A DNA stretch of 64,000 nt from UBA1930 sp943368475. Its GTDB lineage: Bacteria > Bacteroidota > Bacteroidia > Chitinophagales > Chitinophagaceae. Both the position numbers and the translations under genes were made by a program. Below the pieces are notes generated by a model. It was given only the letters and a program-made list of their open reading frames with translations. It had not been told where the DNA came from and did not search any database. The stretch lies in contig CALRLF020000002.1 in NCBI GenBank assembly GCA_943368475.1, forward strand, positions 1-64,000. Direction: 5' to 3'. Below are positions 17,372 through 25,129 of this stretch, piece after piece (position 1 is the first letter of the stretch; the number at the start of each line of letters is the position of its first letter).

Positions 17372-19034
17372 GTTGTTGTATTGCAACGAAGTTTTCAAAT
17401 TGAGCTAAGTTGTAACTACTGAGATTTTGTTGTGTTGTTAATCCAGCTTTTTGAGCAACCAATACACCGTATTTGCAATCATCATAGCCTGCCACATCAT
17501 GTGCATCAGGATTAATTGAAATTAAAATATTTTTTTCTGTAGCTTGATTGATAAAACGCCAATCGATATCTAATCTTCTTGGATGGGCATTTAGTTCGAT
17601 AACCACATTGTGTTTAGCACATGCTTCAATAATGGTGGTATGATTTACAGGATATCCATTTCTGCTTAATAATAATCTGCCTGTCATGTGTCCTAATATA
17701 CTGGTAAAAGGGTTGGCAATGGCATTCATTAAACGCATCATGGCTTTCTCTTCAGTCATTTTTAAGTTAGAATGAACTGACGCAATGATGATATCAAACT
17801 GCTGTAAAATTTCTGGCTCATAATCTAAACTGCCATCACCTAAAATATCGCTTTCGATACTTTTAAATATCTTAAACGGAAATAATTTTTTATTGAGTTC
17901 ATTAATTAGTTGATGTTGTGCTAAAACTTTTTCTACAGGTAAACCTTGAGCATAAGATGCTGTTTTACTATGATCGCTGATGACCAAATATTCAAGCCCT
18001 TTATCTATACAAGCATTGGCCATTTCTTCTAAACTATTGTTGCCATCACTCCAACTGCTGTGGCTGTGAATAATGCCTTTTATAGATGATGTTTGAATTA
18101 CGTCAGGTAAATTATTGTTCAACCCTTTTTCTATAATGGTATCGGCTTCTCTTAAATATGCAGGAATAAAAGTGCAATTACAGTCTTCAAAAATATCTTG
18201 CTCACTATTGTATGGGTTCGATGCATCCCAGCCTGTTTGCTCCATAAAACTTTGTAAAAATTCAGGGCTGCAGCTCGTTGCAAAAAGTTGGTTGTATAAA
18301 TAATCTGCATCAGTAACATAAAACCCCATCGTTACATTCTCTTTGCCACAAAAACTAATATAGCCTTCTTCGGTGCTAACTATTTCAAAACCATTTGTAG
18401 TAAAAAAATTGCTTAGTGTAGCAGGTTCAACGGTGGTAACCCATTCTAACTTCTCTATAATTTCTAATTGTCTTCTAAATGCACCAGTTAGAATAAAACT
18501 ATCATCGGTAAACAAAGCAGTTAATTTTTCATGAACCGATAAGGCATAGCTTTCAATTTGCTGGTACAAATAATTACCTAAAGTGCCTATGTAAAATTCA
18601 ATACTCTCAATTACACTTTGTTGTGTTTTTTCGCCAAAACCTTTATATCGGGTTAACCTATTTTCGTTACAGGCATACAACAATTCTCCAATCGATTCTA
18701 TTTCCATTTCTTTCCAAATGGTCGAAATTTTTTTAGGGCCAATGCCTTTAATATGCAACATTTCAATAACGCCTGGCGGTGTTTTTAAAATGTACTCATC
18801 TAAAACATTTAATCTTCCTGTATTTAGTTGCTCTACAATTTTTTGTCCAACCGATTCTCCAATACCTTTTAAAGAAAATATTTTTTCTTGTTCGATAGAA
18901 CTTAGCTGCATGGGCAGTTTCTCAATATTAAATGCAGCAGAGCTGTAAGATTTGGCTTTAAAACTATTATCGCCATGAATATCCATTAGTTTACCTAACA
19001 AAGAAAAATTATCGGCAATTGCATTATTATTCAT
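17355..19034 (-). CDS. polX: PolX-type protein: HhH + degenerate Pol X palm + PHP phosphoesterase
   Basis: A 559-residue protein beginning MNNNAIADNFSLLGKLMDIH. A longer frame to 19175 would run through tRNA-Leu and is rejected. Helix-hairpin-helix motifs are visible (SLKGIGESVGQKI, HIKGIGPKKISTI, RYKGFGEKTQQSV). The Pol X palm motif, which in active enzymes reads GSxRR...DxD, is GAFRRQLEIIEKLEWV (Gly184 onward), so both metal-binding aspartates are replaced; the third carboxylate strand (usually VDFRLV) reads TMGFYV. The C-terminal PHP domain is intact: HSHSSWSDG from His323, SDHSKTASYAQ, ESDILGDGSLD, ASVHSN, ELNAHPRRLDID and NPDAHDVAGYDD. It is thus likely a PHP nuclease or phosphoesterase that has lost polymerase activity. 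Confidence 0.87.
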   Translation of the reverse strand: MNNNAIADNFSLLGKLMDIHGDNSFKAKSYSSAAFNIEKLPMQLSSIEQEKIFSLKGIGESVGQKIVEQLNTGRLNVLDEYILKTPPGVIEMLHIKGIGPKKISTIWKEMEIESIGELLYACNENRLTRYKGFGEKTQQSVIESIEFYIGTLGNYLYQQIESYALSVHEKLTALFTDDSFILTGAFRRQLEIIEKLEWVTTVEPATLSNFFTTNGFEIVSTEEGYISFCGKENVTMGFYVTDADYLYNQLFATSCSPEFLQSFMEQTGWDASNPYNSEQDIFEDCNCTFIPAYLREADTIIEKGLNNNLPDVIQTSSIKGIIHSHSSWSDGNNSLEEMANACIDKGLEYLVISDHSKTASYAQGLPVEKVLAQHQLINELNKKLFPFKIFKSIESDILGDGSLDYEPEILQQFDIIIASVHSNLKMTEEKAMMRLMNAIANPFTSILGHMTGRLLLSRNGYPVNHTTIIEACAKHNVVIELNAHPRRLDIDWRFINQATEKNILISINPDAHDVAGYDDCKYGVLVAQKAGLTTQQNLSSYNLAQFENFVAIQQQKRKA

Positions 19035-19104
19035 AAGAATGTGAAGATAGGAGTTGAAATAATTGGATATGCGATTGAAAAGGAAAATATGAGCAATAAA
19101 AAAA

Positions 19105-19122
19105 GCAGAAATTACTTTCTGC
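19105..19122 (-). terminator. Terminator after tRNA-Leu
   Basis: Perfect 7-bp stem GCAGAAA (19105-19111) and TTTCTGC (19116-19122) with loop TTAC. On the minus strand it is followed by a run of seven T. It lies 10 bp beyond the 3' end of tRNA-Leu. Confidence 0.85.
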
Positions 19123-19132
19123 TTTTTTGTTG

Positions 19133-19218
19133 TGCCCCGGAACGGAGTTGAACCGTTACGACCGTTGCGGGTCACAGGATTTTAAGTCCTGCGTGTCTAC
19201 CAATTCCACCACCGGGGC
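19133..19218 (-). tRNA. tRNA-Leu (anticodon UAA)
   Basis: The minus strand folds as an 86-nt class II tRNA: acceptor GCCCCGG paired with CCGGGGC, discriminator A, D-arm GTGGAATTGGTAGACAC, anticodon stem CAGGA/TCCTG with loop CTTAAAA (anticodon TAA), a long variable arm and T-loop TTCAACT. CCA is not encoded. It lies 57 bp downstream of tRNA-Gly and is probably co-transcribed with it. Confidence 0.96.
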
Positions 19219-19275
19219 AACATTTCACTAAGTGAAAAAAAAATCCCGAAACTTAATCGTTCAGGACTTTCTTTG

Positions 19276-19348
<73 letters not shown>

Positions 19349-19402
19349 TTGATTGTTAAGAACTTTCCCTTTTTTGAAACCTTAATTTCTCGATTGGGAG
19401 TG

Positions 19403-19433
19403 CAAAAATAGACATCTAAAGTTCTCAACAAAA
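19403..19433 (-). promoter_or_regulatory. Promoter of the tRNA-Gly/tRNA-Leu unit
   Basis: On the minus strand TTTTG (19433-19429), an 18-nt spacer and TATTTTTG (19410-19403) fit the Bacteroidota -33/-7 pattern TTTG...TAnnTTTG. It lies about 55 bp upstream of tRNA-Gly. The tRNA-His gene at 54156 has the same two boxes with the same spacing. Confidence 0.7.
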
Positions 19434-19450
19434 TTTTTTTTCAAAAAATT

Positions 19451-19663
19451 TTATTTGTATTCAGGCGTGTATTTAGTACTGCCCTGAATTTCGATATCTG
19501 GTTTTCCTTTATAGCGTTGGTTGTATAAACGGTAACAACCACCCAATACAAATGCCAAAATGCAAAAAACCTGTAAATAGAATAAGAAACGAGAAGAGTT
19601 TACCCAGTTTTTGGTAAAATCTTTTTCGCTGCCGTCTTCAGTATGTTCTACGTGTTGTGCCAT
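19451..19663 (-). CDS. Small single-pass membrane protein, function unknown
   Basis: A 70-residue product with a charged N-terminus (MAQHVEHTEDGSEKDFTKNW), one strong transmembrane helix (FLFYLQVFCILAFVLGGCYR, about 27-46) and a short C-terminal tail (YNQRYKGKPDIEIQG). No known domain is recognised. It is upstream of the tRNA pair on the same strand but separated by the tRNA promoter. The stretch 19664-19886 upstream contains no convincing gene, only an imperfect hairpin near 19806-19836. Confidence 0.55.
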   Translation of the reverse strand: MAQHVEHTEDGSEKDFTKNWVNSSRFLFYLQVFCILAFVLGGCYRLYNQRYKGKPDIEIQGSTKYTPEYK

Positions 19664-19886
19664 AATTGTTTTTTAACAGTTGCAAAAATAAGGATGCAAA
19701 TGAATAATCCAATTCCTTTATTGTTTTTATTGATTTTTTGTTGATAAAACTCAAATATGTTTTGTTGAATGATATTCTATTGTTGATTGGCTGCTGGATT
19801 GAGCAAAGTAGCTGCTGTAGTATTGCAGCACTACTTGCGAAAGCCAGATATACAGTTGCAAGATGTTATATTGTTGAAAGCCCCAA

Positions 19887-20894
19887 CTACATAATTTGTG
19901 TAAACTTTGTTTTCTTCTTTACAAAGTATTGCCAAACAACAGAGCCTTTGTAAACACCATTTAATGTTGTAAATGTTTTTTTGGGTTGCTTGTTTTTATT
20001 GCCAGTAAACCACCAAGAAACGGTGTGCACATGTGCAAAGAATACTGCTTTTAATGTTGTTGGGTTGCCTGTTAGTAAATCTTTCCAAGCATTGATGCCA
20101 TCTAGTAAAAAACGAATGGGAATTTTATATATTTTTTCAGTGACTGGCAAATTTTTAGACAACATAATTAGGTTATTGCGAAAGTTTAAATAGGTTTTGC
20201 GATATCCTTTGGGCAATGTACCTCCACCAACATGATACACCGTTGAAAGTGGCTGTACATAAATGTTGTAGCCAGCCAATTGCATTCGCCAGCACAAATC
20301 TATTTCTTCCATGTGGGCAAAAAAAGAGGCATCGAAACCGTTGAGCTGATGAAATACGTTGCTACGTACAAAAATGGCAGCACCTGTTGCCCAAAATATT
20401 TTTTCGACAGAATTGTATTGTTGTTCATCGGCTTCACAAACGTCAAAAATTCTTCCTCGGCTAAATGGATAACCCAAGCCGTCTATATAGCCTCCACAAG
20501 CACCTGCATATTCAAACTGTGTTTTGTTGTGCCAGGATAAAATTTTGGGTTGACAAGCTGCAATTGTTTTGTCAGACTCCATTAGCTCAATAATGGGTTC
20601 TATCCAATTAGGTGTTACTTCAACATCCGAATTTAAAAGCACATAATAATCGGCTTCTACTTTTTGTAATGCCCAGTTATAACCACCTGTAAAACCATCA
20701 TTGTTTAGGTTGAGTAATAGTTGTATGGTAGGATGATTTTTTTTTAAAAATTCAATGCTATCATCGGTTGAAGCATTATCGGCAACAATAATTTTTTTGT
20801 TGCTATAAGTTGATGCTATAACTGATGGAAGAAATTTTTCTAAAAAATTTCTTCCATTATAATTGAGTATAACTATTGCAACTGATGGTAACAA
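19887..20894 (-). CDS. GT2 family glycosyltransferase
   Basis: A 335-residue GT-A fold glycosyltransferase. The N-terminus VAIVILNYNGRNFLEKFL, the ADNASTDDSI turn, NNDGFTGGYNWAL and the metal-binding region VLLNSDVEV are those of the rhamnosyltransferase-like GT2 branch. MEEIDLCWRM supplies the acceptor-side acidic motif. No ATG fits; the start appears to be TTG at 20894, just two codons before the family's usual first strand. It probably transfers a sugar from a nucleotide donor to cell-surface glycan; donor and acceptor are unknown. It is monocistronic, with a repeat-rich region immediately upstream. Confidence 0.85.
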   Translation of the reverse strand: MLPSVAIVILNYNGRNFLEKFLPSVIASTYSNKKIIVADNASTDDSIEFLKKNHPTIQLLLNLNNDGFTGGYNWALQKVEADYYVLLNSDVEVTPNWIEPIIELMESDKTIAACQPKILSWHNKTQFEYAGACGGYIDGLGYPFSRGRIFDVCEADEQQYNSVEKIFWATGAAIFVRSNVFHQLNGFDASFFAHMEEIDLCWRMQLAGYNIYVQPLSTVYHVGGGTLPKGYRKTYLNFRNNLIMLSKNLPVTEKIYKIPIRFLLDGINAWKDLLTGNPTTLKAVFFAHVHTVSWWFTGNKNKQPKKTFTTLNGVYKGSVVWQYFVKKKTKFTQIM

Positions 20895-20924
20895 AGTGAT
20901 TGTTTTTTGTAAAAGTAAGCGGGT

Positions 20925-20964
20925 ATTGGCGAATTAACGAATTGGTGGATTGTCGAATTGGTGG
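20925..20964. repeat. Intergenic repeat, copy A of a dispersed 20-mer plus tandem units
   Basis: ATTGGCGAATTAACGAATTG (20925-20944) recurs exactly, inverted, at 27721-27740. It is overlapped by a 16-bp tandem with CGAATTGGTGG at 20938-20948 and 20954-20964. The element lies about 30 bp upstream of the glycosyltransferase start and may overlap its promoter. Confidence 0.7.
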
Positions 20965-20995
20965 TTTTATGAATTGATTAATGAATTTGTGTTAT

Positions 20996-21027
20996 AATAA
21001 AAAACCCTGCAACATTTATGCAAGGTT
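20996..21027 (-). terminator. Terminator of the ECF sigma operon
   Basis: A 9-bp stem with one G-T pair (AACCCTGCA at 21003-21011 and TGCAAGGTT at 21019-21027), loop of 7 nt, followed on the minus strand by TTTTTTATT. It lies just after the stop codon at 21035. Confidence 0.8.
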
Positions 21028-21034
21028 TAAGTAT

Positions 21035-21763
21035 TTACATTTCATCTGGGGGTGGAGGTGGATGACCTTTACCATCTCTTGGTGGATGCATGGGTTTGCC
21101 ATTTTTATTTCTTGGTGGGTGTAGTGGTCTTCCATCCTTATCCCTTGGAGGGTGCAGAGGTCGTCCATCAGGACCTAATTCTCTTGGTGGTACATTAACA
21201 TCTCTATTTTGATTTACTCTATCTCTTGGAGGTCTTCTTTTAGTGCTGTCTCCTTTTATTGGTCTATCCATTGGTGGTCGTCTATTGGGTTGACCAAACA
21301 TTTGCATCGCTTGTTGAATAACGCTGTCGAATTTAAGTTGCTGTTTGGGTGTACAAAGGCTACGAACACTTTGAAAGTGTTGAAAGGTTGATTTATCTAA
21401 GGCTATTTGTGCAGCACCAACTTTATTCAGTGCCTTTTGTAAATCAGCATCATTTACTGGCGATTTTTTTAGTAAGCTGAATAAACTGTCTTTCGACTCA
21501 CGAATGGCTTTTTTTAATGGTTCAGCATTTTTTCGCTGCTCATCTCTTAATGCACTGTATGCTTTTATTTGATTGGAATCTAATGCCAATTCTCTAGTTA
21601 AAAAATCGAATGCAGATCCGCCATTTTGAACCATAGGAGGTGGTAGTAAATCTGTGTCTTTTCTGTTTTTATCATGCCAAAATAAAACCAATGCAACAAC
21701 ATTTGCAGCAATCAGCAGCAAAATTGCAATCGTTAATAATCGGCTTTTGTTTGTGTTGTTCAT
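21035..21763 (-). CDS. Membrane-anchored CpxP/Spy-like protein with proline-rich repeat tail
   Basis: A 242-residue protein with an N-terminal transmembrane helix (LLTIAILLLIAANVVALVLF, about 9-28). A helical region (about 50-150) follows, with LALDSNQIKAYSALRDEQ and CTPKQQLKFDSVIQQAM, resembling the LTxxQ repeats of periplasmic Spy/CpxP/CnrX heavy-metal-sensor proteins. The last 43 residues are three near-identical 11-residue units of the form GRPLHPPRDKD (21068-21166), ending GHPPPPPDEM. It is the third gene of a sigma-factor operon, 11 bp after the small membrane protein, so a part in envelope stress sensing is likely. The repeat tail is unusual and may change in copy number. Confidence 0.75.
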   Translation of the reverse strand: MNNTNKSRLLTIAILLLIAANVVALVLFWHDKNRKDTDLLPPPMVQNGGSAFDFLTRELALDSNQIKAYSALRDEQRKNAEPLKKAIRESKDSLFSLLKKSPVNDADLQKALNKVGAAQIALDKSTFQHFQSVRSLCTPKQQLKFDSVIQQAMQMFGQPNRRPPMDRPIKGDSTKRRPPRDRVNQNRDVNVPPRELGPDGRPLHPPRDKDGRPLHPPRNKNGKPMHPPRDGKGHPPPPPDEM

Positions 21764-21774
21764 ACAACAAAAAA

Positions 21775-22089
21775 TTAATAATTGGTAGATGTATTTAAAT
21801 CATAGGTATTGGCAAAATCGTTGATCGATTTTTCTTCGATGCCTGATGATTTTTGGGCATTATTTAATTTGCTTTTAGGAGCATTGATTAAGTATATGTT
21901 TACCATAAACAAAAGCATTAAAGAAGCTATTATCCATGCTGGTCTTTGTACAGGCATCCATGTATTGGAGGAGTCCAAATGTTTATCTAATCTTGCCTGA
22001 GCTCTGGTAACAAAAAAGTTAGGAGCTTCTGCCCGTTGAATATGATTAATACTGTTGATGATGTCATCAAAATTGGGTTCGCTTTGCAT
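21775..22089 (-). CDS. Small single-pass membrane protein, putative anti-sigma factor
   Basis: A 104-residue protein with an acidic and basic N-terminal cytoplasmic half (MQSEPNFDDIINSINHIQRA), one transmembrane helix (PAWIIASLMLLFMVNIYLI, about 50-68) and a 35-residue outer tail. The first codon is only 3 bp after the sigma gene stop, and the topology is that of a short anti-sigma factor. There is no clear zinc-binding HxxxCxxC motif, so the role is inferred from position and topology rather than from family. Confidence 0.6.
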   Translation of the reverse strand: MQSEPNFDDIINSINHIQRAEAPNFFVTRAQARLDKHLDSSNTWMPVQRPAWIIASLMLLFMVNIYLINAPKSKLNNAQKSSGIEEKSINDFANTYDLNTSTNY

Positions 22090-22092
22090 GAT

Positions 22093-22668
22093 TTATATTT
22101 TATGGTCGTTATAGTAATCTTGTAATATTTTTTTCAAATTTGCCTTTGCTCGGTGCATTAAAGCTTCAACAGCCTTAACTGTTGTATTTAAGATTGCACT
22201 GGTTTCATCATAACTCAAGCCCTCGGCTTTAATTAAAACAAATACTGCTTTTTGATTATCAGGCAGCTGGTTCAGTGCTTTAAATAAAACAACAGCCTGT
22301 TCTTTATTGTCTAATTGAACACCAGGGTGATTAAAGTTTACAGGTTCATCTGCTTCGGTTATACCAAAACCCAATGTTTGTTTGATAATACTGAAACGTT
22401 TTTTTGCTTTCTTTTTCCGTTGCCAGTCTAATGATTTTGTTATGGCTATCCGATAAATCCAGGTCGATAATTTACTTTCTGCTCTAAAACCACCAATATT
22501 CTGATATACCTGTATGAAAACTTCTTGAGCTACATCTTCTGCTTCTTCATTTTGCTGAATAATATTTAAGACTGTGTTATATACCATGTGCTGATAAGCT
22601 TCTACCAATTGGGTATAAGCCTGCCTGTTGCCTTGTTGCAGTTGTTGTATCAGCGAAAATTCGTTCAA
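22093..22668 (-). CDS. ECF-type RNA polymerase sigma factor
   Basis: A 191-residue sigma-70 family protein of the extracytoplasmic function group. Region 2 is clear (QAYTQLVEAYQHMVYNTVLN, AEDVAQEVFIQVYQNI, LSTWIYRIAITKSLDWQR). Region 4 has LPDNQKAVFVLIKAEGLSYD followed by an HTH (ETSAILNTTVKAVEALMHRA). It directs RNA polymerase to a stress regulon. The gene leads an operon with a small membrane protein and a CpxP-like protein, which are likely its control partners. It is divergent from purL. Confidence 0.93.
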   Translation of the reverse strand: MNEFSLIQQLQQGNRQAYTQLVEAYQHMVYNTVLNIIQQNEEAEDVAQEVFIQVYQNIGGFRAESKLSTWIYRIAITKSLDWQRKKKAKKRFSIIKQTLGFGITEADEPVNFNHPGVQLDNKEQAVVLFKALNQLPDNQKAVFVLIKAEGLSYDETSAILNTTVKAVEALMHRAKANLKKILQDYYNDHKI

Positions 22669-22760
22669 AAAAAGCCTTTATGGTTAAATAAGACGGAAGA
22701 TAGTAGTTAAACCTTCGTTTTGTTTAAAAATGATGTGTAAATAGTTGGGAAAACTTAGCA

Positions 22761-22790
22761 TTGCCCCCAACAATTGGATGCTTACATTTG
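22761..22790 (+). promoter_or_regulatory. purL promoter
   Basis: TTG (22761-22763), a 19-nt spacer and TACATTTG (22783-22790) match the Bacteroidota consensus TTG-N19-TAnnTTTG exactly. The predicted transcript begins near 22797, so the leader carries the inverted repeat described in the next entry. Confidence 0.8.
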
Positions 22791-22800
22791 CGACAAATCA

Positions 22801-22891
22801 ACACATAGGCACAGAGAAACATAGTAAATGGTTAAGTTTTCTACTATTTAGATAAAGAGCGTAATGCTATGTGGCTATGTCTCTATGTGGT
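22801..22891. repeat. CACATAG-type inverted repeat in the purL leader
   Basis: ACACATAGGCACAGAGAAAC plus ATAG (22801-22824) and CTATGTGGCTATGTCTCTAT plus GTGGT (22867-22891) are imperfect inverted copies separated by 42 nt. The element lies between the promoter and the purL start, and also supplies a false upstream start codon at 22871. It looks like an inserted repeat, not a riboswitch. Confidence 0.65.
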
Positions 22892-22906
22892 AAACATAAA
22901 TTAACA

Positions 22907-25126
22907 ATGGAAATTACCGTTAAAACCGCTGAGCAACTTCGTTTAACCGCAGATGAATTTGAGTTAATTAAACAAAAATTAGGTCGTACGCCAAACTTTA
23001 CTGAACTGTGTACTTTTAGTGCTATGTGGAGTGAGCACTGTAGCTACAAAAACTCTATCAAATGGTTGAAAACGTTACCAAGAGATGGTGGTAGAATGTT
23101 GGTGGCTGCTGGTGAAGAAAATGCAGGCTTGATGGATATGGGCAATGGCTTTGGTGTGGTATTTAAAATTGAAAGTCATAACCACCCCAGTGCATTAGAA
23201 CCTTTTCAAGGTGCTGCAACTGGTGTTGGTGGAATTCAACGTGATATTTTTACCATGGGTGCAAGACCAATTGCATCTTTAAACAGTTTGCGTTTTGGTA
23301 ATTTGAAAGAAAAGAAAACACAACATTTACTAAAAGGTGTAGTACACGGTATTGGTCATTATGGCAATTGCTTTGGTGTGCCAACAGTTGGTGGTGAAGT
23401 GTATTTTGAAGATTGCTACCATACCAATCCGTTGGTAAATGCCATGAGTGTGGGCATTATGCAAAGCAATAAAATGATTAGTGCAACTGCTGAAGGGATT
23501 GGTAATCTTGTATTTTTTGTAGGTAGTGCAACAGGTAAAGATGGCATTGGTGGTGCAAGTTTTGCTAGTGCAGATATTACAGAAGAAAGTGTACAAGAAT
23601 TACCTGCAGTGCAAGTTGGTGATCCATTTCAGGAGAAAAAATTGTTAGAAGCCTGTTTAGAATTGATAGATACTGATGCTATTGTTGGTATGCAAGATAT
23701 GGGTGCTGCTGGCATTATTTGCAGTACTGCCGAAATGAGTGCTAAAGGCAAAGTAGGAATGAGGATTGATTTAGACAAAGTTCCCACTCGTCAAAAAGAC
23801 ATGAAAGCTTGGGAATTATTGTTGAGTGAAAGCCAAGAAAGAATGTTGATTGTGGTAGAAAAAGGAAAGGAAAAACAGGTGTTGGATATTTTTGAAAAAT
23901 GGGATTTAAGTGCCAGCAATATTGGGGAAGTTACAGATGATGGCATGTTAAGATTTTATATGCATGGTGTTTTAGAAGCAGAAGTTCCAGCATATGAATT
24001 AGTGCTTGGTGGTGGTGCTCCACAATATACAAGAGCATATACTGAGCCAAAATATTTTGAAAAGATTAATGCTTTTGATATTAATGCTGTTGAAGATATT
24101 ACTGACGTAAAGTCTCTTGCAGAACAAATGATTCAAATACCCAACATTGCTTCTAAACGTTGGGTTTACACACAGTATGATAGCATGGTGGGTGCTGCAA
24201 ATGCAAGTACCAATGCTCCTAGTGATGCAAGTATTGTTTTAGCAAAGGGAACAGGCAAGGCTTTAGCCATGACGGTTGATTGCAATAGTAAATATGTATT
24301 TGCCAACCCTTATGTGGGTGGAATGATTGCAGTTGCTGAAGCTGCAAGAAATATTGTTTGTAGTGGGGGTGAGCCAATTGGTGTAACCAACTGCTTGAAC
24401 TTTGGTAATCCTTACGATCCTGAAGTATATTATCAGTTTGTAAAAGCTGTAACGGGTATGGGCGATGCTTGTAGAAAATTTAATACGCCTGTAACTGGTG
24501 GTAATGTAAGTTTTTATAATCAAGGACCAGAAGGTGCTGTGTATCCAACACCAACTATTGGTATGGTAGGTGTGTTAGATGATTTTAATAATAGAATGAC
24601 TTTGAATTATAAGAATGAAGGCGATGTTATTATATTGATTGGTGAGCAAAAAAATTGTATTGGCAGCAGTGAATATTTACACAAATTGAAAGGAATTGAA
24701 TATTCTCCTGCACCAGCATTTGATTTAGACGAAGAGTTTAAAGTACAAGCTTTAGTGGCTGATTTAATTAAACAAAAATTAGTTAGTTCTGCACATGACA
24801 TAAGTGAAGGAGGATTGGCTGTAACGTTATTAGAAAAAGGATTTAATAATAATTTAGGTTTTAACATCGCCTCCCCAACCCCTCCAAAGGAGGGGCTAAG
24901 GCAAGATGCGTATTGGTTTGGAGAAGCTCAAAGTAGAGTTGTTGTTACAGTTGCTCCATCTCAAATTTCAAATTTCAAATCAGTCATTGAATCGGCTGGA
25001 ATTTCTTTCACTGAATTAGGCTCAGTTTCATCTGGTGAAATAAAAGTAAATGGAGAAAATTGGGGCAGTATAGTTGTGTGGAAAGAAAAATATGACACTG
25101 CTATTGAGAAACTTTTGAATACTTAA
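22907..25126 (+). CDS. purL: Phosphoribosylformylglycinamidine synthase, PurL subunit (small type)
   Basis: A 739-residue enzyme of de novo purine synthesis that converts FGAR to FGAM with ATP and ammonia supplied by PurQ. The start MEITVKTAEQLRLTADEF (ATG at 22907) is chosen because the upstream extension lies in repeat DNA. Family signatures include FSAMWSEHCSYKNSIKWL with the catalytic-site His, FKIESHNHPSALEPFQGAAT, GMQDMGAAGI and AHDISEGGLAV. The size is that of the PurL used with separate PurS and PurQ. Residues encoded by 24866-24905 (IASPTPPKEGLR) are an in-frame palindromic repeat insertion near the C-terminus. hldD starts 3 bp after the stop. Confidence 0.96.
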   Translation: MEITVKTAEQLRLTADEFELIKQKLGRTPNFTELCTFSAMWSEHCSYKNSIKWLKTLPRDGGRMLVAAGEENAGLMDMGNGFGVVFKIESHNHPSALEPFQGAATGVGGIQRDIFTMGARPIASLNSLRFGNLKEKKTQHLLKGVVHGIGHYGNCFGVPTVGGEVYFEDCYHTNPLVNAMSVGIMQSNKMISATAEGIGNLVFFVGSATGKDGIGGASFASADITEESVQELPAVQVGDPFQEKKLLEACLELIDTDAIVGMQDMGAAGIICSTAEMSAKGKVGMRIDLDKVPTRQKDMKAWELLLSESQERMLIVVEKGKEKQVLDIFEKWDLSASNIGEVTDDGMLRFYMHGVLEAEVPAYELVLGGGAPQYTRAYTEPKYFEKINAFDINAVEDITDVKSLAEQMIQIPNIASKRWVYTQYDSMVGAANASTNAPSDASIVLAKGTGKALAMTVDCNSKYVFANPYVGGMIAVAEAARNIVCSGGEPIGVTNCLNFGNPYDPEVYYQFVKAVTGMGDACRKFNTPVTGGNVSFYNQGPEGAVYPTPTIGMVGVLDDFNNRMTLNYKNEGDVIILIGEQKNCIGSSEYLHKLKGIEYSPAPAFDLDEEFKVQALVADLIKQKLVSSAHDISEGGLAVTLLEKGFNNNLGFNIASPTPPKEGLRQDAYWFGEAQSRVVVTVAPSQISNFKSVIESAGISFTELGSVSSGEIKVNGENWGSIVVWKEKYDTAIEKLLNT
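24866..24905. repeat. In-frame palindromic repeat inside purL
   Basis: The core is a perfect 7-bp hairpin, CCCCTCC (24879-24885), loop AAA, GGAGGGG (24889-24895), inside the GC-rich tract CCTCCCCAACCCCTCCAAAG and onward. The base composition clashes with the AT-rich gene around it. It is translated as SPTPPKEG, a string that other PurL proteins lack as far as I recall. The reading frame is kept. Just downstream (24961-24982) a TCAAATT triple repeat also stands out. Confidence 0.75.
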
Positions 25127-25129
25127 GTT

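Noticed and set aside
19035..19175. N-terminal extension of the PolX frame
   Set aside because: It would translate through most of tRNA-Leu and its terminator; the ATG at 19034 directly precedes the family's first helix.
19738..19953. 71-codon plus-strand frame between the small membrane protein and the GT2 gene
   Set aside because: It overlaps the glycosyltransferase C-terminus, has no recognisable features, and its first part is a hairpin-rich spacer.
22801..22891. Purine riboswitch in the purL leader
   Set aside because: The inverted CACATAG arms lack the conserved three-way junction of purine or PRPP riboswitches and look like a dispersed repeat.
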